Source: Actinophytocola oryzae (GTDB lineage Bacteria > Actinomycetota > Actinomycetes > Mycobacteriales > Pseudonocardiaceae). Taken from it: DNA of 64,000 bases. Under the pieces are notes generated by a model, which worked only from the letters and a program-made list of their open reading frames with translations, did not search any database and was not told the origin of the DNA. The stretch lies in NCBI RefSeq assembly GCF_004364325.1, contig NZ_SOCP01000010.1:124001-188000 (forward strand), written 5' to 3'. A program made the translations under genes and the position numbers. Positions 8,783 to 16,604 of the stretch are shown here, in pieces; within the stretch, counting starts at the first letter, position 1; every line of letters begins with the position of its first letter.

Positions 8783-9544
8783 ATGTCTGGATCGATGTAC
8801 GGCTCCTCGGTGGGAACGCTGGTTCTTCTCCGTCACGGTGAGAGCGTCTGGAATGCGGAGAACCTGTTCACCGGCTGGGTCGACGTGCCGCTGTCGGAGA
8901 AGGGCGAGAAGGAGGCCCGGCGGGGCGGCGAGCTGCTCCGCGAGGCGGGGCTGCTGCCCGACGTGGTCCATACCTCGGTGCTGCGGAGGGCCATCGCCAC
9001 GGCCAACCTCGCCCTCGACGTCGCGGACCGCCACTGGATCCCCGTCCGGCGGGACTGGCGCCTGAACGAACGCCACTACGGCGCGTTGCAGGGCAAGAAC
9101 AAGAAGCAGACCCTCGCGGAGTTCGGCGAGGACCAGTTCATGCAGTGGCGTCGCTCCTACGACACCCCGCCTCCGGAGATCGAGCTCGGCTCCGAGTTCT
9201 CCCAGGACGCGGACCCGCGCTACGCGGGCATCGACAGCCCGCGCACGGAGTGCCTGAAGGACGTGGTCGCGCGCATGCTCCCGTACTGGGAGTCCTCGGT
9301 GGTCCCGGACCTGCGCTCGGGCAGGACGGTCCTGCTGGCGGCCCACGGCAACTCGCTGCGCGCGTTGGTGAAGTACCTGGACAAGGTCTCCGAGGAGGCG
9401 ATCGCCGGTCTCAACATCCCGACCGGCATCCCGCTGCGGTACGACCTCTCCGAGCAGCTGGAACCCCTGAACCCGGGCGGCACCTACCTGGACCCGGAGG
9501 AGGCGGAGAAGGCCGCCGCCGCGGTCGCCAACCAGGGCCGCTGA
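8783..9544 (+). CDS. gpmA: 2,3-bisphosphoglycerate-dependent phosphoglycerate mutase
   Basis: Interconverts 3- and 2-phosphoglycerate in glycolysis and gluconeogenesis. The 253-residue protein has LLRHGESVWN with the phosphorylated His at about 18, the substrate loop ERHYGALQGKNK and a second catalytic His in AAHGNSLRAL. Length and motifs fit the cofactor-dependent family. ATG 8783 and ATG 8795 are both plausible starts. Position just upstream of senX3-regX3 matches Rv0489 (gpm1). Confidence 0.96.
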   Translation: MSGSMYGSSVGTLVLLRHGESVWNAENLFTGWVDVPLSEKGEKEARRGGELLREAGLLPDVVHTSVLRRAIATANLALDVADRHWIPVRRDWRLNERHYGALQGKNKKQTLAEFGEDQFMQWRRSYDTPPPEIELGSEFSQDADPRYAGIDSPRTECLKDVVARMLPYWESSVVPDLRSGRTVLLAAHGNSLRALVKYLDKVSEEAIAGLNIPTGIPLRYDLSEQLEPLNPGGTYLDPEEAEKAAAAVANQGR

Positions 9545-9558
9545 CCCCGCACCGACAA

Positions 9559-9615
9559 CTGCACTGAAGGCGTCCTTCGTTACGCCCAGCGTTACGAAGG
9601 CGTCCTTCAGTGCAG
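9559..9615. terminator. long bidirectional hairpin terminator
   Basis: Two 27-nt arms (9559-9585 and 9589-9615) are almost perfectly complementary around a 3-nt loop (CCA), with only a few central mismatches. The arms contain the repeated word AAGGCGTCCTTC. It lies between the convergent gpm and LuxR-type genes and should terminate both. A relative with a similar layout lies at 46360-46408, suggesting a dispersed family of hairpins. Confidence 0.75.
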
Positions 9616-9637
9616 TCTGCGGGGTGGGGGTGGGGGG

Positions 9638-10261
9638 CTAGATCAGGCCCAGCTCGCGGGCTCGCACTCCTGCCTGGAAGCGCGACTCCGCACCGAGTGC
9701 CGCCATCACCTCGGCGACCCGCCGCCGGTAGGTCCGAACCCCGAGGCCGAGCGTCCGCGCGGCGGTCTCGTCCTTGCACCCGGTCGCCAGCAGCTCCATT
9801 ACCCGGGGCGCCATCGCGCACAGCTCCGCGTTCTGCGCGTCGTAGACGTCCAGCTCGGTGGCCGACCGCCACGCCGCGTCGAACAGCGACTGCACGTTCT
9901 GCACCACCGCGGGCTCCGACACCACCCCGTAGCTGCGCAGACCGTCCCGCAGGTCACCCGCGAGGATCGCGAACCGCCCGTCGATGATGATCGTCTCGTT
10001 CAGGTCGGCCTGGGTGATGCGGATCGACGCCCCCAGCGCCGCCACCGCACGCAGGTGCTGCGCCGTCGACGGGTTCAGCAGCGCCCCCGGCTGGTGGAGC
10101 TTGCGCACCCGGCTGGGTGTGGACGGCGGCGTGGGCGCACGTCGGGTCCACGCCCACGTGCTCAGGTCGCGTGCCGCGCAGACGATCTCCGAAGCCGTCG
10201 CGAACAGGTGTCCCGTGCGGGCGAACAGCTCCTCCTCGCCGTGGACGACAGAAGTGCTCAT
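9638..10261 (-). CDS. LuxR-type HTH transcriptional regulator
   Basis: A 207-residue protein. The C-terminus (MELLATGCKDETAARTLGLG, then VRTYRRRVAEVMAALGAESR) is a LuxR/GerE-type helix-turn-helix. The N-terminal part (STAQHLRAVAALGASIRITQ, TIIIDGRFAILAGD) resembles the PLD-like sensory region of regulators carrying a TrmB-like domain. It is divergent from the aldo-keto reductase gene, with 96 bp between starts, and may control it. The ligand is unknown. Confidence 0.8.
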   Translation of the reverse strand: MSTSVVHGEEELFARTGHLFATASEIVCAARDLSTWAWTRRAPTPPSTPSRVRKLHQPGALLNPSTAQHLRAVAALGASIRITQADLNETIIIDGRFAILAGDLRDGLRSYGVVSEPAVVQNVQSLFDAAWRSATELDVYDAQNAELCAMAPRVMELLATGCKDETAARTLGLGVRTYRRRVAEVMAALGAESRFQAGVRARELGLI

Positions 10262-10302
10262 ACCCCCGAGTCTCCTCGCCAGGTGGTCCCCGCGTCGAAG
10301 TC

Positions 10303-10316
10303 GGCAAGAAGTTGCC
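10303..10316. promoter_or_regulatory. inverted repeat in the LuxR/aldo-keto reductase divergent region
   Basis: GGCAA (10303-10307) and TTGCC (10312-10316) form an inverted repeat around GAAG, between the divergent starts at 10261 and 10358. It is a plausible operator for the neighbouring regulator, but short enough to arise by chance. Confidence 0.35.
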
Positions 10317-10357
10317 AATTCGAGCAGGGTCAACGCCGCGCGGCCATGGTGGGAACC

Positions 10358-11257
10358 ATGACAACGAACGCCAACGCCGCCGGGACCTGGCAGCTCGGGG
10401 ACCGCACCGTCAACCGCCTCGGCTACGGGGCCATGCGCACCATGAGCAGGTCCGACGGCACGCCCAGCGACCGCGACCAGGTGATCGGGGTGCTCAGGAG
10501 GGCCGTCGAGCTTGGTGTCAACCACATCGACACCGCGGCCTTCTACTTCGCGGGTCCCCGCTCGGCCAACGAGCTGATCAACACCGCCCTGCGCCCCTAC
10601 CCGGAGGACCTCGTGATCACCACCAAGGTCGGGCCGGGGCGCGACTCCAGTGGCGCCTTCCACCAGGTGACGACGAAGGACGGACTCCGAGGCCAGGTCG
10701 AGGAGAACCTCCGCCAGCTCGGCCTCGACCGCCTCGAGGTCGTCAACCTCCGCATCGGCCAGGGGCTGGACCGGGGCACGGACTCGCTCAGGGACCGGTT
10801 CGAGGCCCTCGCCGAGCTCCAGCAGGAGGGTCTCATTCGGCATCTCGGTATCTCCAACATCGGCGCGGACCACCTGAAGGAGGCCATGGCCGTCGCACCG
10901 GTCGTGTGCGTCCAAAACCAGTACGGACTGACCACGCGCCGCGAGGACGACGCGCTCATCGAGCTGTGCGCGGAGCACGGTGTCGCGTTCGTCCCGTTCT
11001 TCGCCATCGGGGCGAGCGTGCCCGGCGCGTCGCCCTTCGCACCCGCCGACGAGACCGGCACGGACGTGGTCGCCGAGGTCGCGAGGGCACACGACGCCAC
11101 CCCGGCCCAGGTCCGGCTCGCGTGGACCCTCCACAGGGGCCCGAACGTCCTCGCCATCCCCGGCACCGGCGATCCGGCGCATCTGGAGGAGAACGTCGCG
11201 GCCGCCGGGTTGCGACTGACCGACGAGGACCTGTCCCGGTTGGACACGATCGGGTGA
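10358..11257 (+). CDS. aldo/keto reductase
   Basis: A 299-residue NADPH-dependent TIM-barrel oxidoreductase. It shows LGYGAMRTM at the N-terminus, GVNHIDTAAFYFAGPRSANE with the catalytic Asp and Tyr, VITTKVGP with the catalytic Lys, and C-terminal NVLAIPGTGDPAHLEENVAA for the cofactor phosphate. The start at 10358 follows GGTGGGAACC; an in-frame ATG lies 12 nt upstream. It is probably regulated by the divergent LuxR-type gene. The substrate is unknown. Confidence 0.9.
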   Translation: MTTNANAAGTWQLGDRTVNRLGYGAMRTMSRSDGTPSDRDQVIGVLRRAVELGVNHIDTAAFYFAGPRSANELINTALRPYPEDLVITTKVGPGRDSSGAFHQVTTKDGLRGQVEENLRQLGLDRLEVVNLRIGQGLDRGTDSLRDRFEALAELQQEGLIRHLGISNIGADHLKEAMAVAPVVCVQNQYGLTTRREDDALIELCAEHGVAFVPFFAIGASVPGASPFAPADETGTDVVAEVARAHDATPAQVRLAWTLHRGPNVLAIPGTGDPAHLEENVAAAGLRLTDEDLSRLDTIG

Positions 11258-11353
11258 ACTGCGGCTGACGCCAGGAAGAACAACAGCTCTGTTGGGTGTC
11301 GGAACAATCACCTATGCCCGTGGCGCACTGGTCCACACCACCCCTGACCTGCT

Positions 11354-11359
11354 TACGAT
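11354..11359 (+). promoter_or_regulatory. -10 box of a leaderless senX3 promoter
   Basis: TACGAT lies 6 nt before the GTG start of senX3 at 11366, so transcription would begin at or next to the start codon. No ribosome-binding site is visible. No clear -35 is seen. Confidence 0.5.
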
Positions 11360-11365
11360 TCGTTC

Positions 11366-12502
11366 GTGACCGACTTGGTCTGGACTTTCCTGACAGCCGG
11401 TGCACTGGTCGTCGGCCTTCTGGCCGGTGCGGGGATCGCCAGGGCACGACACCGGGCGGCGGCGGCGCCTCCCGCCGGACCGACCATCTCGGTCCTGTTG
11501 CAACGCCTGGTCCAGTCGTCGCACAACGCGGTCGTCATCCTCAACGAGTTCGGCGACGTCGTGCAGCACAACCCGCGCGCCGAAGAACTGGGGGTCGTCC
11601 GCAACCGCCGCGTGGACAACCACACCAAGAAGGCCGCCGAGCTGGTCAAGGAGACCGGTGAGACGGTCGAGATCGAGCTGCGGCCCCAGGAACGCAGCTT
11701 CGGGCGGGGCCCGGAGGCGGTGCGTGGCGAGATCCGGCCGCTCGGCGACGGCTTCCTCGCCGTCGACGCCTCGGACGAGTCCGAGGCGGTCCGCCTCGAG
11801 GCCACCCGCCGCGACTTCGTGGCCAACGTCAGCCACGAGCTGAAGACCCCCGTCGGTGCCATGGCGCTGCTCGCCGAGGCGGTGCTGGACGCGGCGGACG
11901 ACCCGGAGGCCGTCCGCCGCTTCACCACCAAGATCCTCCACGAGGGCACCCGCCTCGGCACCCTGGTCACCGAGCTCATCGCGTTGTCCCGCCTGCAGGG
12001 CGCGGAACGCCTCCCCGAGCTGAACGCGGTCGACATCGACGCCGTGGTGCGCGACGCGCTGGGCCGGGCCAAGCTCTCGGCCGAGAACACCGGCATCGAC
12101 ATCGCCACCGACACGGACTCCTGCCTGCTCGTCGAGGGCGACCGCACGCTGCTGGTCACCGCGCTCGCGAACCTCCTGGAGAACGCCGTGGCCTACTCCA
12201 GCCCGGGCAGCCCGGTCTCGATCAGCCGCCGCCAGGTCGGCGACTTCGTCGAGCTGTCCGTGACCGACCGGGGCATGGGCATTCCCGAGGAGGAGCAGCA
12301 GCGCGTCTTCGAGCGGTTCTACCGGCTCGACAAGGCCCGCTCCCGCGCCACCGGCGGCACCGGCCTCGGCCTCGCCATCGTCAAGCACGTCGCCGCCAAC
12401 CACGGTGGCGAGGTCAAGCTGTGGAGCCGGCCGGGCACCGGGTCCACGTTCACGCTGCGCATACCCGCGCATCCCAACTCCAACAACGGAGGAAAGCAGT
12501 GA
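11366..12502 (+). CDS. senX3: two-component sensor histidine kinase SenX3
   Basis: SenX3 controls the phosphate-starvation response through RegX3. The 378-residue protein has an N-terminal membrane helix (about 3-25), a PAS-like region (HNAVVILNEFGDVVQHNP), the phosphorylated His in ANVSHELKTPVGAM (about 157) and a full ATPase domain: N-box LLENAVAYSS, G1 DRGMGIP, F-box ERFYRLDKARSR and G2 TGLGLAIVKH. It overlaps regX3 by 4 bp. The order gpm-senX3-regX3 is that of mycobacteria. Confidence 0.96.
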   Translation: MTDLVWTFLTAGALVVGLLAGAGIARARHRAAAAPPAGPTISVLLQRLVQSSHNAVVILNEFGDVVQHNPRAEELGVVRNRRVDNHTKKAAELVKETGETVEIELRPQERSFGRGPEAVRGEIRPLGDGFLAVDASDESEAVRLEATRRDFVANVSHELKTPVGAMALLAEAVLDAADDPEAVRRFTTKILHEGTRLGTLVTELIALSRLQGAERLPELNAVDIDAVVRDALGRAKLSAENTGIDIATDTDSCLLVEGDRTLLVTALANLLENAVAYSSPGSPVSISRRQVGDFVELSVTDRGMGIPEEEQQRVFERFYRLDKARSRATGGTGLGLAIVKHVAANHGGEVKLWSRPGTGSTFTLRIPAHPNSNNGGKQ

Positions 12503-13185
12503 CCAGGGTGCTGATCGTCGAGGACGAGGAGTCGTTCGCCGACCCGCTGGCCTTCCTGCTGCGCAAAGAGGGCTTCACGGCCGCGGTCGCGAGCACCGGC
12601 CAGCAGGCGCTGGAGGAGTTCGACCGCAACGGCGCGGACATCGTGCTGCTGGACCTGATGCTGCCGGGGATGAGCGGCACCGACGTGTGCAAGGCGCTGC
12701 GGCAGCGCTCGACGGTGCCCGTGATCATGGTCACGGCACGCGACAGCGAGATCGACAAGGTCGTCGGGCTGGAGATCGGCGCCGACGACTATGTGACCAA
12801 GCCGTACTCGGCCCGTGAGCTCATCGCCCGGGTACGCGCCGTGCTGCGCCGAGGCGGCGAGTCCGGCGACGGCGAACTGCTGCCGCAGGTGCTCGCCGCG
12901 GGCCCGGTCCGGATGGACGTGGAGCGGCACGTCGTGACCGTCGACGGCACCGAGATCCCGCTGCCGCTGAAGGAGTTCGACCTGCTGGAGTACCTGCTGC
13001 GCAACGTCGGGCGGGTGCTCACACGCGGCCAGCTGATCGACCGGGTGTGGGGCGCGGACTACGTCGGCGACACGAAGACCCTCGACGTCCACGTCAAGCG
13101 GCTGCGTTCCAAGATCGAGCCGGACCCCGCCTCGCCGAGGCACCTCGTCACCGTGCGTGGCCTGGGGTACAAGTTCGAATCGTGA
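12499..13185 (+). CDS. regX3: two-component response regulator RegX3
   Basis: An OmpR/PhoB-class regulator of 228 residues. The receiver domain carries the acidic VEDEES, the phosphoacceptor Asp at about 52 in LLDLMLPGMSG, a Thr in MVTARDS and a Lys in YVTKPYS. The winged helix ends SPRHLVTVRGLGYKFES. The GTG start overlaps the senX3 stop (GTGA) and follows GGAGG (12488-12492). It is expected to bind promoters of phosphate-responsive genes. Confidence 0.97.
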   Translation: MTRVLIVEDEESFADPLAFLLRKEGFTAAVASTGQQALEEFDRNGADIVLLDLMLPGMSGTDVCKALRQRSTVPVIMVTARDSEIDKVVGLEIGADDYVTKPYSARELIARVRAVLRRGGESGDGELLPQVLAAGPVRMDVERHVVTVDGTEIPLPLKEFDLLEYLLRNVGRVLTRGQLIDRVWGADYVGDTKTLDVHVKRLRSKIEPDPASPRHLVTVRGLGYKFES

Positions 13186-13214
13186 CGGAAACCCTTCCCA
13201 AGTCGCGACCTACA

Positions 13215-13222
13215 GGTAACCT
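13215..13222 (+). promoter_or_regulatory. GGTAACCT -10 element of the Ppx/GppA gene
   Basis: GGTAACCT ends 8 nt before the GTG start at 13231, with no ribosome-binding site in between, so the mRNA is probably leaderless. The same box occurs 7 nt before the starts at 2433 (minus strand) and 34573. Confidence 0.5.
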
Positions 13223-13230
13223 TTCGCCCC

Positions 13231-14169
13231 GTGCGCCTAGGGGTCTTGGACGTGGGGTCCAACACCGTCCACCTTCTTGTCGTGGACGCGCATCGTGGCG
13301 CGCACCCGATGCCCGCCAGCTCGCAGCGGACGGTCCTGCGTCTGGCCGAACGGCTCACTGACGGCGGCGACCTGTCCGACGAGGGCGTCGACGACCTGGT
13401 CCGCACGGTCGCCGACGCCAAGCGTTCCTCCGCGAAGCTGGGCTGCGCGGACCTGATGGCCTTCGCGACCTCGGCGGTGCGCGAATGCGGGAACGTCGCC
13501 GACGTGCTGGCCAGGGTCGGCGACGAGACCGGCGTCGAGCTGCGGGTCCTCACCGGCAAGGACGAGGCGAAGCTGACGTTCCTGGCCGCACGCCGGTGGC
13601 TCGGCTGGTCGGCCGGGCGCCTGCTGGTCGTGGACATCGGCGGCGGTTCGCTGGAACTTGCCATCGGCATGGACGAGGCGCCCGAGTACGCCAAGTCCGT
13701 GCCGCTCGGTGCCGGTCGGACCACCCGGGAGCGCTTCACCACCGACCCGCCGACGCGGGCGGACGTCGCGTCGACCGTCGAGTGGCTCGCCGACCAGCTC
13801 GCGCCGGTGGCGAGGAAGATGGCGAAACAGGGCAGGCCGGACCGCGCGGTGGCGACGTCGAAGACGTTCCGCACGCTCGCGCGGCTGACCGGCGCGGCGC
13901 CGTCCTCGGCGGGCCTGCGGGTCCGCCGGGTGCTCACGGAGTCGGGGTTGCGGCAGCTCAGCGCGTTCATCACGCGGATGAGCGCCGCCGACCTCGCCGA
14001 GCTCGACGGGGTGAGTGCGAGCCGCGCGCACCAGCTCGTCGCGGGCGCGTTGGTGGCGCAGGCCACGATGCGTGCCCTGTCACTTCAGGAGTTGGAGATC
14101 TGTCCGTGGGCGCTGCGTGAGGGAGTCATCCTGCGACGGCTCGACCAGGCTGATGGGGAGGAGCCGTGA
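13231..14169 (+). CDS. Ppx/GppA family exopolyphosphatase-like protein
   Basis: A 312-residue member of the ASKHA fold. LGVLDVGSNTVHLLVVD at the N-terminus is the phosphate-1 motif; MAFATSAVREC and VVDIGGGSLELAIG are the other conserved motifs. It is short, like mycobacterial Ppx1 (Rv0496), and lacks the C-terminal HD domain of E. coli Ppx. It would hydrolyse short-chain polyphosphate or (p)ppGpp-type nucleotides. The position behind the phosphate regulators SenX3-RegX3 makes a polyphosphate role attractive. Confidence 0.9.
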   Translation: MRLGVLDVGSNTVHLLVVDAHRGAHPMPASSQRTVLRLAERLTDGGDLSDEGVDDLVRTVADAKRSSAKLGCADLMAFATSAVRECGNVADVLARVGDETGVELRVLTGKDEAKLTFLAARRWLGWSAGRLLVVDIGGGSLELAIGMDEAPEYAKSVPLGAGRTTRERFTTDPPTRADVASTVEWLADQLAPVARKMAKQGRPDRAVATSKTFRTLARLTGAAPSSAGLRVRRVLTESGLRQLSAFITRMSAADLAELDGVSASRAHQLVAGALVAQATMRALSLQELEICPWALREGVILRRLDQADGEEP

Positions 14170-14199
14170 TGCGCGGCGAGTACGTCACCGGAGGCCATT

Positions 14200-14205
14200 C
14201 ATAAT
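14200..14205 (+). promoter_or_regulatory. candidate -10 box upstream of the proline-rich membrane protein gene
   Basis: CATAAT lies in the 117-bp gap before the gene at 14287 and is close to the sigma-70 consensus. No convincing -35 is visible. It would give a leader of about 75 nt, consistent with the GGTGGAG ribosome-binding site of that gene. Confidence 0.35.
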
Positions 14206-14286
14206 GTGGTCTGCACGTTGCGAGGATGAGGGCCTGGAGGATGCCGTCGCTGGACGAACTGGCCGGCACCGGGCACGGTGGAGTCG

Positions 14287-15540
14287 ATGAGTCACGAAGG
14301 CGGACCCGAGCAGCCGCAGCGCACTGTCGCTGAGCTGCTCGCCAAGTACGGCGCGGAGTCGGGCAACCAACCCCGTCGCCGTCGTCGTCGTGCGGACGAC
14401 ATGAACGACACCGGCGCGCAGCAGATCATCGAGCGCGTCCTCTCGGAGTCGGGCGAGATGCAGGCCATCCGCGACGACATGCCGCCGCCGGAGCGCACCT
14501 CGCACCGCAGGGGCGCCCCGCCGCCCGACTACCAGCGCCAGCCGGAGCCGCGACGCCGTCAGCCCCTGCCGCCGCAGCCGGGTCAGCAGTCCTCGCAGCA
14601 CATCCCGAGACCCCTGCCGCCACAACCGTCCCAGCAGCCCCGCCCCAACCCCGGGCCGGGACCGGGTCAGCAGTCGTCGAGCCGCATGCCCCAGCCCGGC
14701 CGCGCACCCGCCGAGCCGACCGCGCGCGGCTACTTGCCGCAGCCGTCGCAGCAGCTGCCCCGCCCCCAGCAGTCCCAGCGGGTGCCGCTGCCGCCCCCGG
14801 CGGGTGGCACGCGGGACCGCTCCGGCATCCGGCCGAGGCTCGACTCGGACGCCCCGCCGCCGCCGTCGATGCCGCCCATGTCCTCGGGCGCGTCGGCGGA
14901 GACCACCGAGGAGCTGCCGAGGGTGCCGGGCCGCGTCCCGGTCGACGGTTCGATGACCGGTCGCAGGCCTGCTCCCGGTGGGGACAGCCGCACGCAGATC
15001 TCGCCGGTCTACCCGCCGCAGCACGACCCGTACGCGGACATGCCGCCGGACGAGGACGACTACCGCGCCCCGTACCCGGCCGCGGACCCCGACGACCGGT
15101 ACGACACCGGCGAGCGCTACCCCGCCGACCGGTACGACTCGGCCGAGCGCCGCTACGAGACCGGCGAGTACGACGACCTGGTCGTCGAGGACGACCGCCG
15201 CCGCCTCGACGACGACGACCTCGACGAGCTGGAGGACCTCGAGGACGACGACCTCGACGACGAGCCGCGTGAGCGCTCGGCGGTCGGCGAGTGGGTGGTG
15301 ATGATCGGCCAGCTCGCACTCGGCGTCATCGGCGGCGCCGCGGTGTGGCTGGGGTTCAACTGGCTCTGGGGCTTCCTGCCCGCTGCCGCACTGGTGGTGG
15401 CGCTGGTCGTGACCACGGGTCTCGTGCTGATCGTCAGGAAGATCCGCCGGGCGGAGGACCTGCAGACCACGGTCCTCGCGGTGCTGGTCGGCCTCGTGGT
15501 GACGGTGTCACCCGCTGCGTTGCTGCTGCTGAACCGCTGA
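14287..15540 (+). CDS. Pro/Gln-rich conserved membrane protein (Rv0497-like)
   Basis: A 417-residue protein in three parts. A short conserved N-terminal motif (QRTVAELLAKYG) is followed by a long disordered segment rich in Pro, Gln, Ser and Arg, then an acidic Tyr/Asp tract (about 255-330), and finally three or four membrane helices (WVVMIGQLALGVIGGAAVWL, AAALVVALVVTTGLVLIV, TVLAVLVGLVVTVSPAALLL). The ATG at 14287 follows GGTGGAG. The cytoplasmic tail probably serves as a scaffold; no activity is known. Confidence 0.8.
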   Translation: MSHEGGPEQPQRTVAELLAKYGAESGNQPRRRRRRADDMNDTGAQQIIERVLSESGEMQAIRDDMPPPERTSHRRGAPPPDYQRQPEPRRRQPLPPQPGQQSSQHIPRPLPPQPSQQPRPNPGPGPGQQSSSRMPQPGRAPAEPTARGYLPQPSQQLPRPQQSQRVPLPPPAGGTRDRSGIRPRLDSDAPPPPSMPPMSSGASAETTEELPRVPGRVPVDGSMTGRRPAPGGDSRTQISPVYPPQHDPYADMPPDEDDYRAPYPAADPDDRYDTGERYPADRYDSAERRYETGEYDDLVVEDDRRRLDDDDLDELEDLEDDDLDDEPRERSAVGEWVVMIGQLALGVIGGAAVWLGFNWLWGFLPAAALVVALVVTTGLVLIVRKIRRAEDLQTTVLAVLVGLVVTVSPAALLLLNR

Positions 15541-15541
15541 C

Positions 15542-16315
15542 GTGGCCGTCCGCGTCGGCCTCTCGACGGCCTCGGTGTGGCCGCGTTCGGCGTCCTCGGC
15601 CTTCGAGTCGGCGGCGACGCTCGGCTACGACGGCGTCGAGGTGATGGTGTGGGCCGACCCGCTCAGCCAGGACCCGGCGGGGCTCAGGCGTCGGTCGACA
15701 CAGTTCGGCGTGCCCGTGATGGCCGTGCACGCGCCCTGCCTGCTGATCACGCAGCGGGTGTGGTCGCCGCTGCCGGAGGAGCGCCTGCGCCGCTCGGTGG
15801 CGGCCGCGGAGGAGCTGGGCGCGCCGACGGTCGTGATCCACCCGCCGTTCCGCTGGCAACGCCGCTACGCGGAGGGCTTCGCCGACCTGGTGGCGGAGCT
15901 GGAGGACCGGTCGGGCATCGCCATCGCGGTGGAGAACATGTTCCCGGTGCGGCGGTTCGGGCGCGAGGTGTCGGCGTTCGCCCCCTCCATCGACCCGACG
16001 GACGTGGGTTACCGCAACTACACGCTGGACCTGTCCCACACGGCCACGGCGGGGACGGACGCCGTGGCGCTGCGCCGCCGCATGGGCGGCGCGCTCCGCC
16101 ACGTCCACCTGGCAGACGGCACGGGTCTGCCCACCGACGAGCACCTGGTCCCTGGGCGGGGCAACCAGCCGTGCGCGGAGGTCTGCGAGTCGGTCGCCGA
16201 CTTCGACGGACAGGTGATCGTCGAGATCAACACCCGCAGGGCCCACACCCCTGCCGACCGGACCAAGGACCTGGCGGAGTCACTGCTGTTCGCCCGCCTG
16301 CACCTGGGCCAGTAG
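15542..16315 (+). CDS. sugar phosphate isomerase/epimerase-like TIM-barrel protein (Rv0498-like)
   Basis: A 257-residue xylose isomerase-like barrel (AP endonuclease 2 superfamily). Landmarks are VGLSTASVWP, the metal-site strands TVVIHPPF, IAVENMFPVRR, TLDLSHT and GALRHVHLADGTGLPTDEH, and the terminal VIVEINTR. Conserved His, Glu and Asp residues fit a divalent-metal site. It starts 1 bp after the membrane-protein gene stops, so the two are probably one transcript, as in mycobacteria. The substrate is unknown. Confidence 0.85.
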   Translation: MAVRVGLSTASVWPRSASSAFESAATLGYDGVEVMVWADPLSQDPAGLRRRSTQFGVPVMAVHAPCLLITQRVWSPLPEERLRRSVAAAEELGAPTVVIHPPFRWQRRYAEGFADLVAELEDRSGIAIAVENMFPVRRFGREVSAFAPSIDPTDVGYRNYTLDLSHTATAGTDAVALRRRMGGALRHVHLADGTGLPTDEHLVPGRGNQPCAEVCESVADFDGQVIVEINTRRAHTPADRTKDLAESLLFARLHLGQ

Positions 16316-16319
16316 CGGT

Positions 16320-16347
16320 TTGTCCACAGCCGCCCGGGTTGTCCACA
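16320..16347 (+). repeat. two tandem DnaA-box-like sequences
   Basis: TTGTCCACA occurs at 16320-16328 and again at 16339-16347, same orientation, within a 12-bp direct repeat (TTGTCCACAGCC) of 19-bp period. TTGTCCACA is the preferred DnaA box of high-GC actinobacteria. No dnaA, dnaN or AT-rich unwinding element is nearby, so this is not oriC. It could titrate DnaA or regulate proline dehydrogenase. Confidence 0.55.
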
Positions 16348-16591
16348 GCCAAGATCGACTTTCCCCTCCCCGTCACCCCCTGCCGATAGACTGGCGTGGC
16401 GGGGTGCCCCCGGGAATGGGTGGGGGCTGCCTGCGCAACCATCTGGGCAGGCAAGGAATTCTTCGACGGCGCCTCGTGGCGGCACTGTCGCCCGGATGCT
16501 TCGCGACCTGGCCGACAACGCGTCCCGGCCCGGCCGGTGATCCACCGGGGTGATCCGAGTCGCTCGCGACCCACGGTCGGGTGACGGGCCG

Positions 16592-16597
16592 TAGAGT
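16592..16597 (+). promoter_or_regulatory. -10 box of a leaderless proline dehydrogenase promoter
   Basis: TAGAGT lies 7 nt before the GTG at 16605, with no ribosome-binding site between. The same hexamer precedes the Lrp-family gene at 47097 by 6 nt and lies upstream of the GalE-like gene (20294-20299). Confidence 0.5.
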
Positions 16598-16604
16598 CCG
16601 GTTC

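Larger units (their letters stand above)
16316..16604 (+). other. 289-bp intergenic region containing a DnaA-box pair
   Basis: I see no credible gene here. The left end carries two perfect TTGTCCACA words described separately. The right end carries the leaderless promoter of the proline dehydrogenase gene. The middle has GC-rich short repeats (for example CCCCCGGGAATGGGTGGGGG) but no clear terminator for the upstream gene. Confidence 0.5.

Noticed and set aside
16320..16347. Chromosomal origin of replication
   Set aside because: Only two DnaA boxes are present, with no dnaA/dnaN genes and no AT-rich element. The locus is flanked by metabolic genes.
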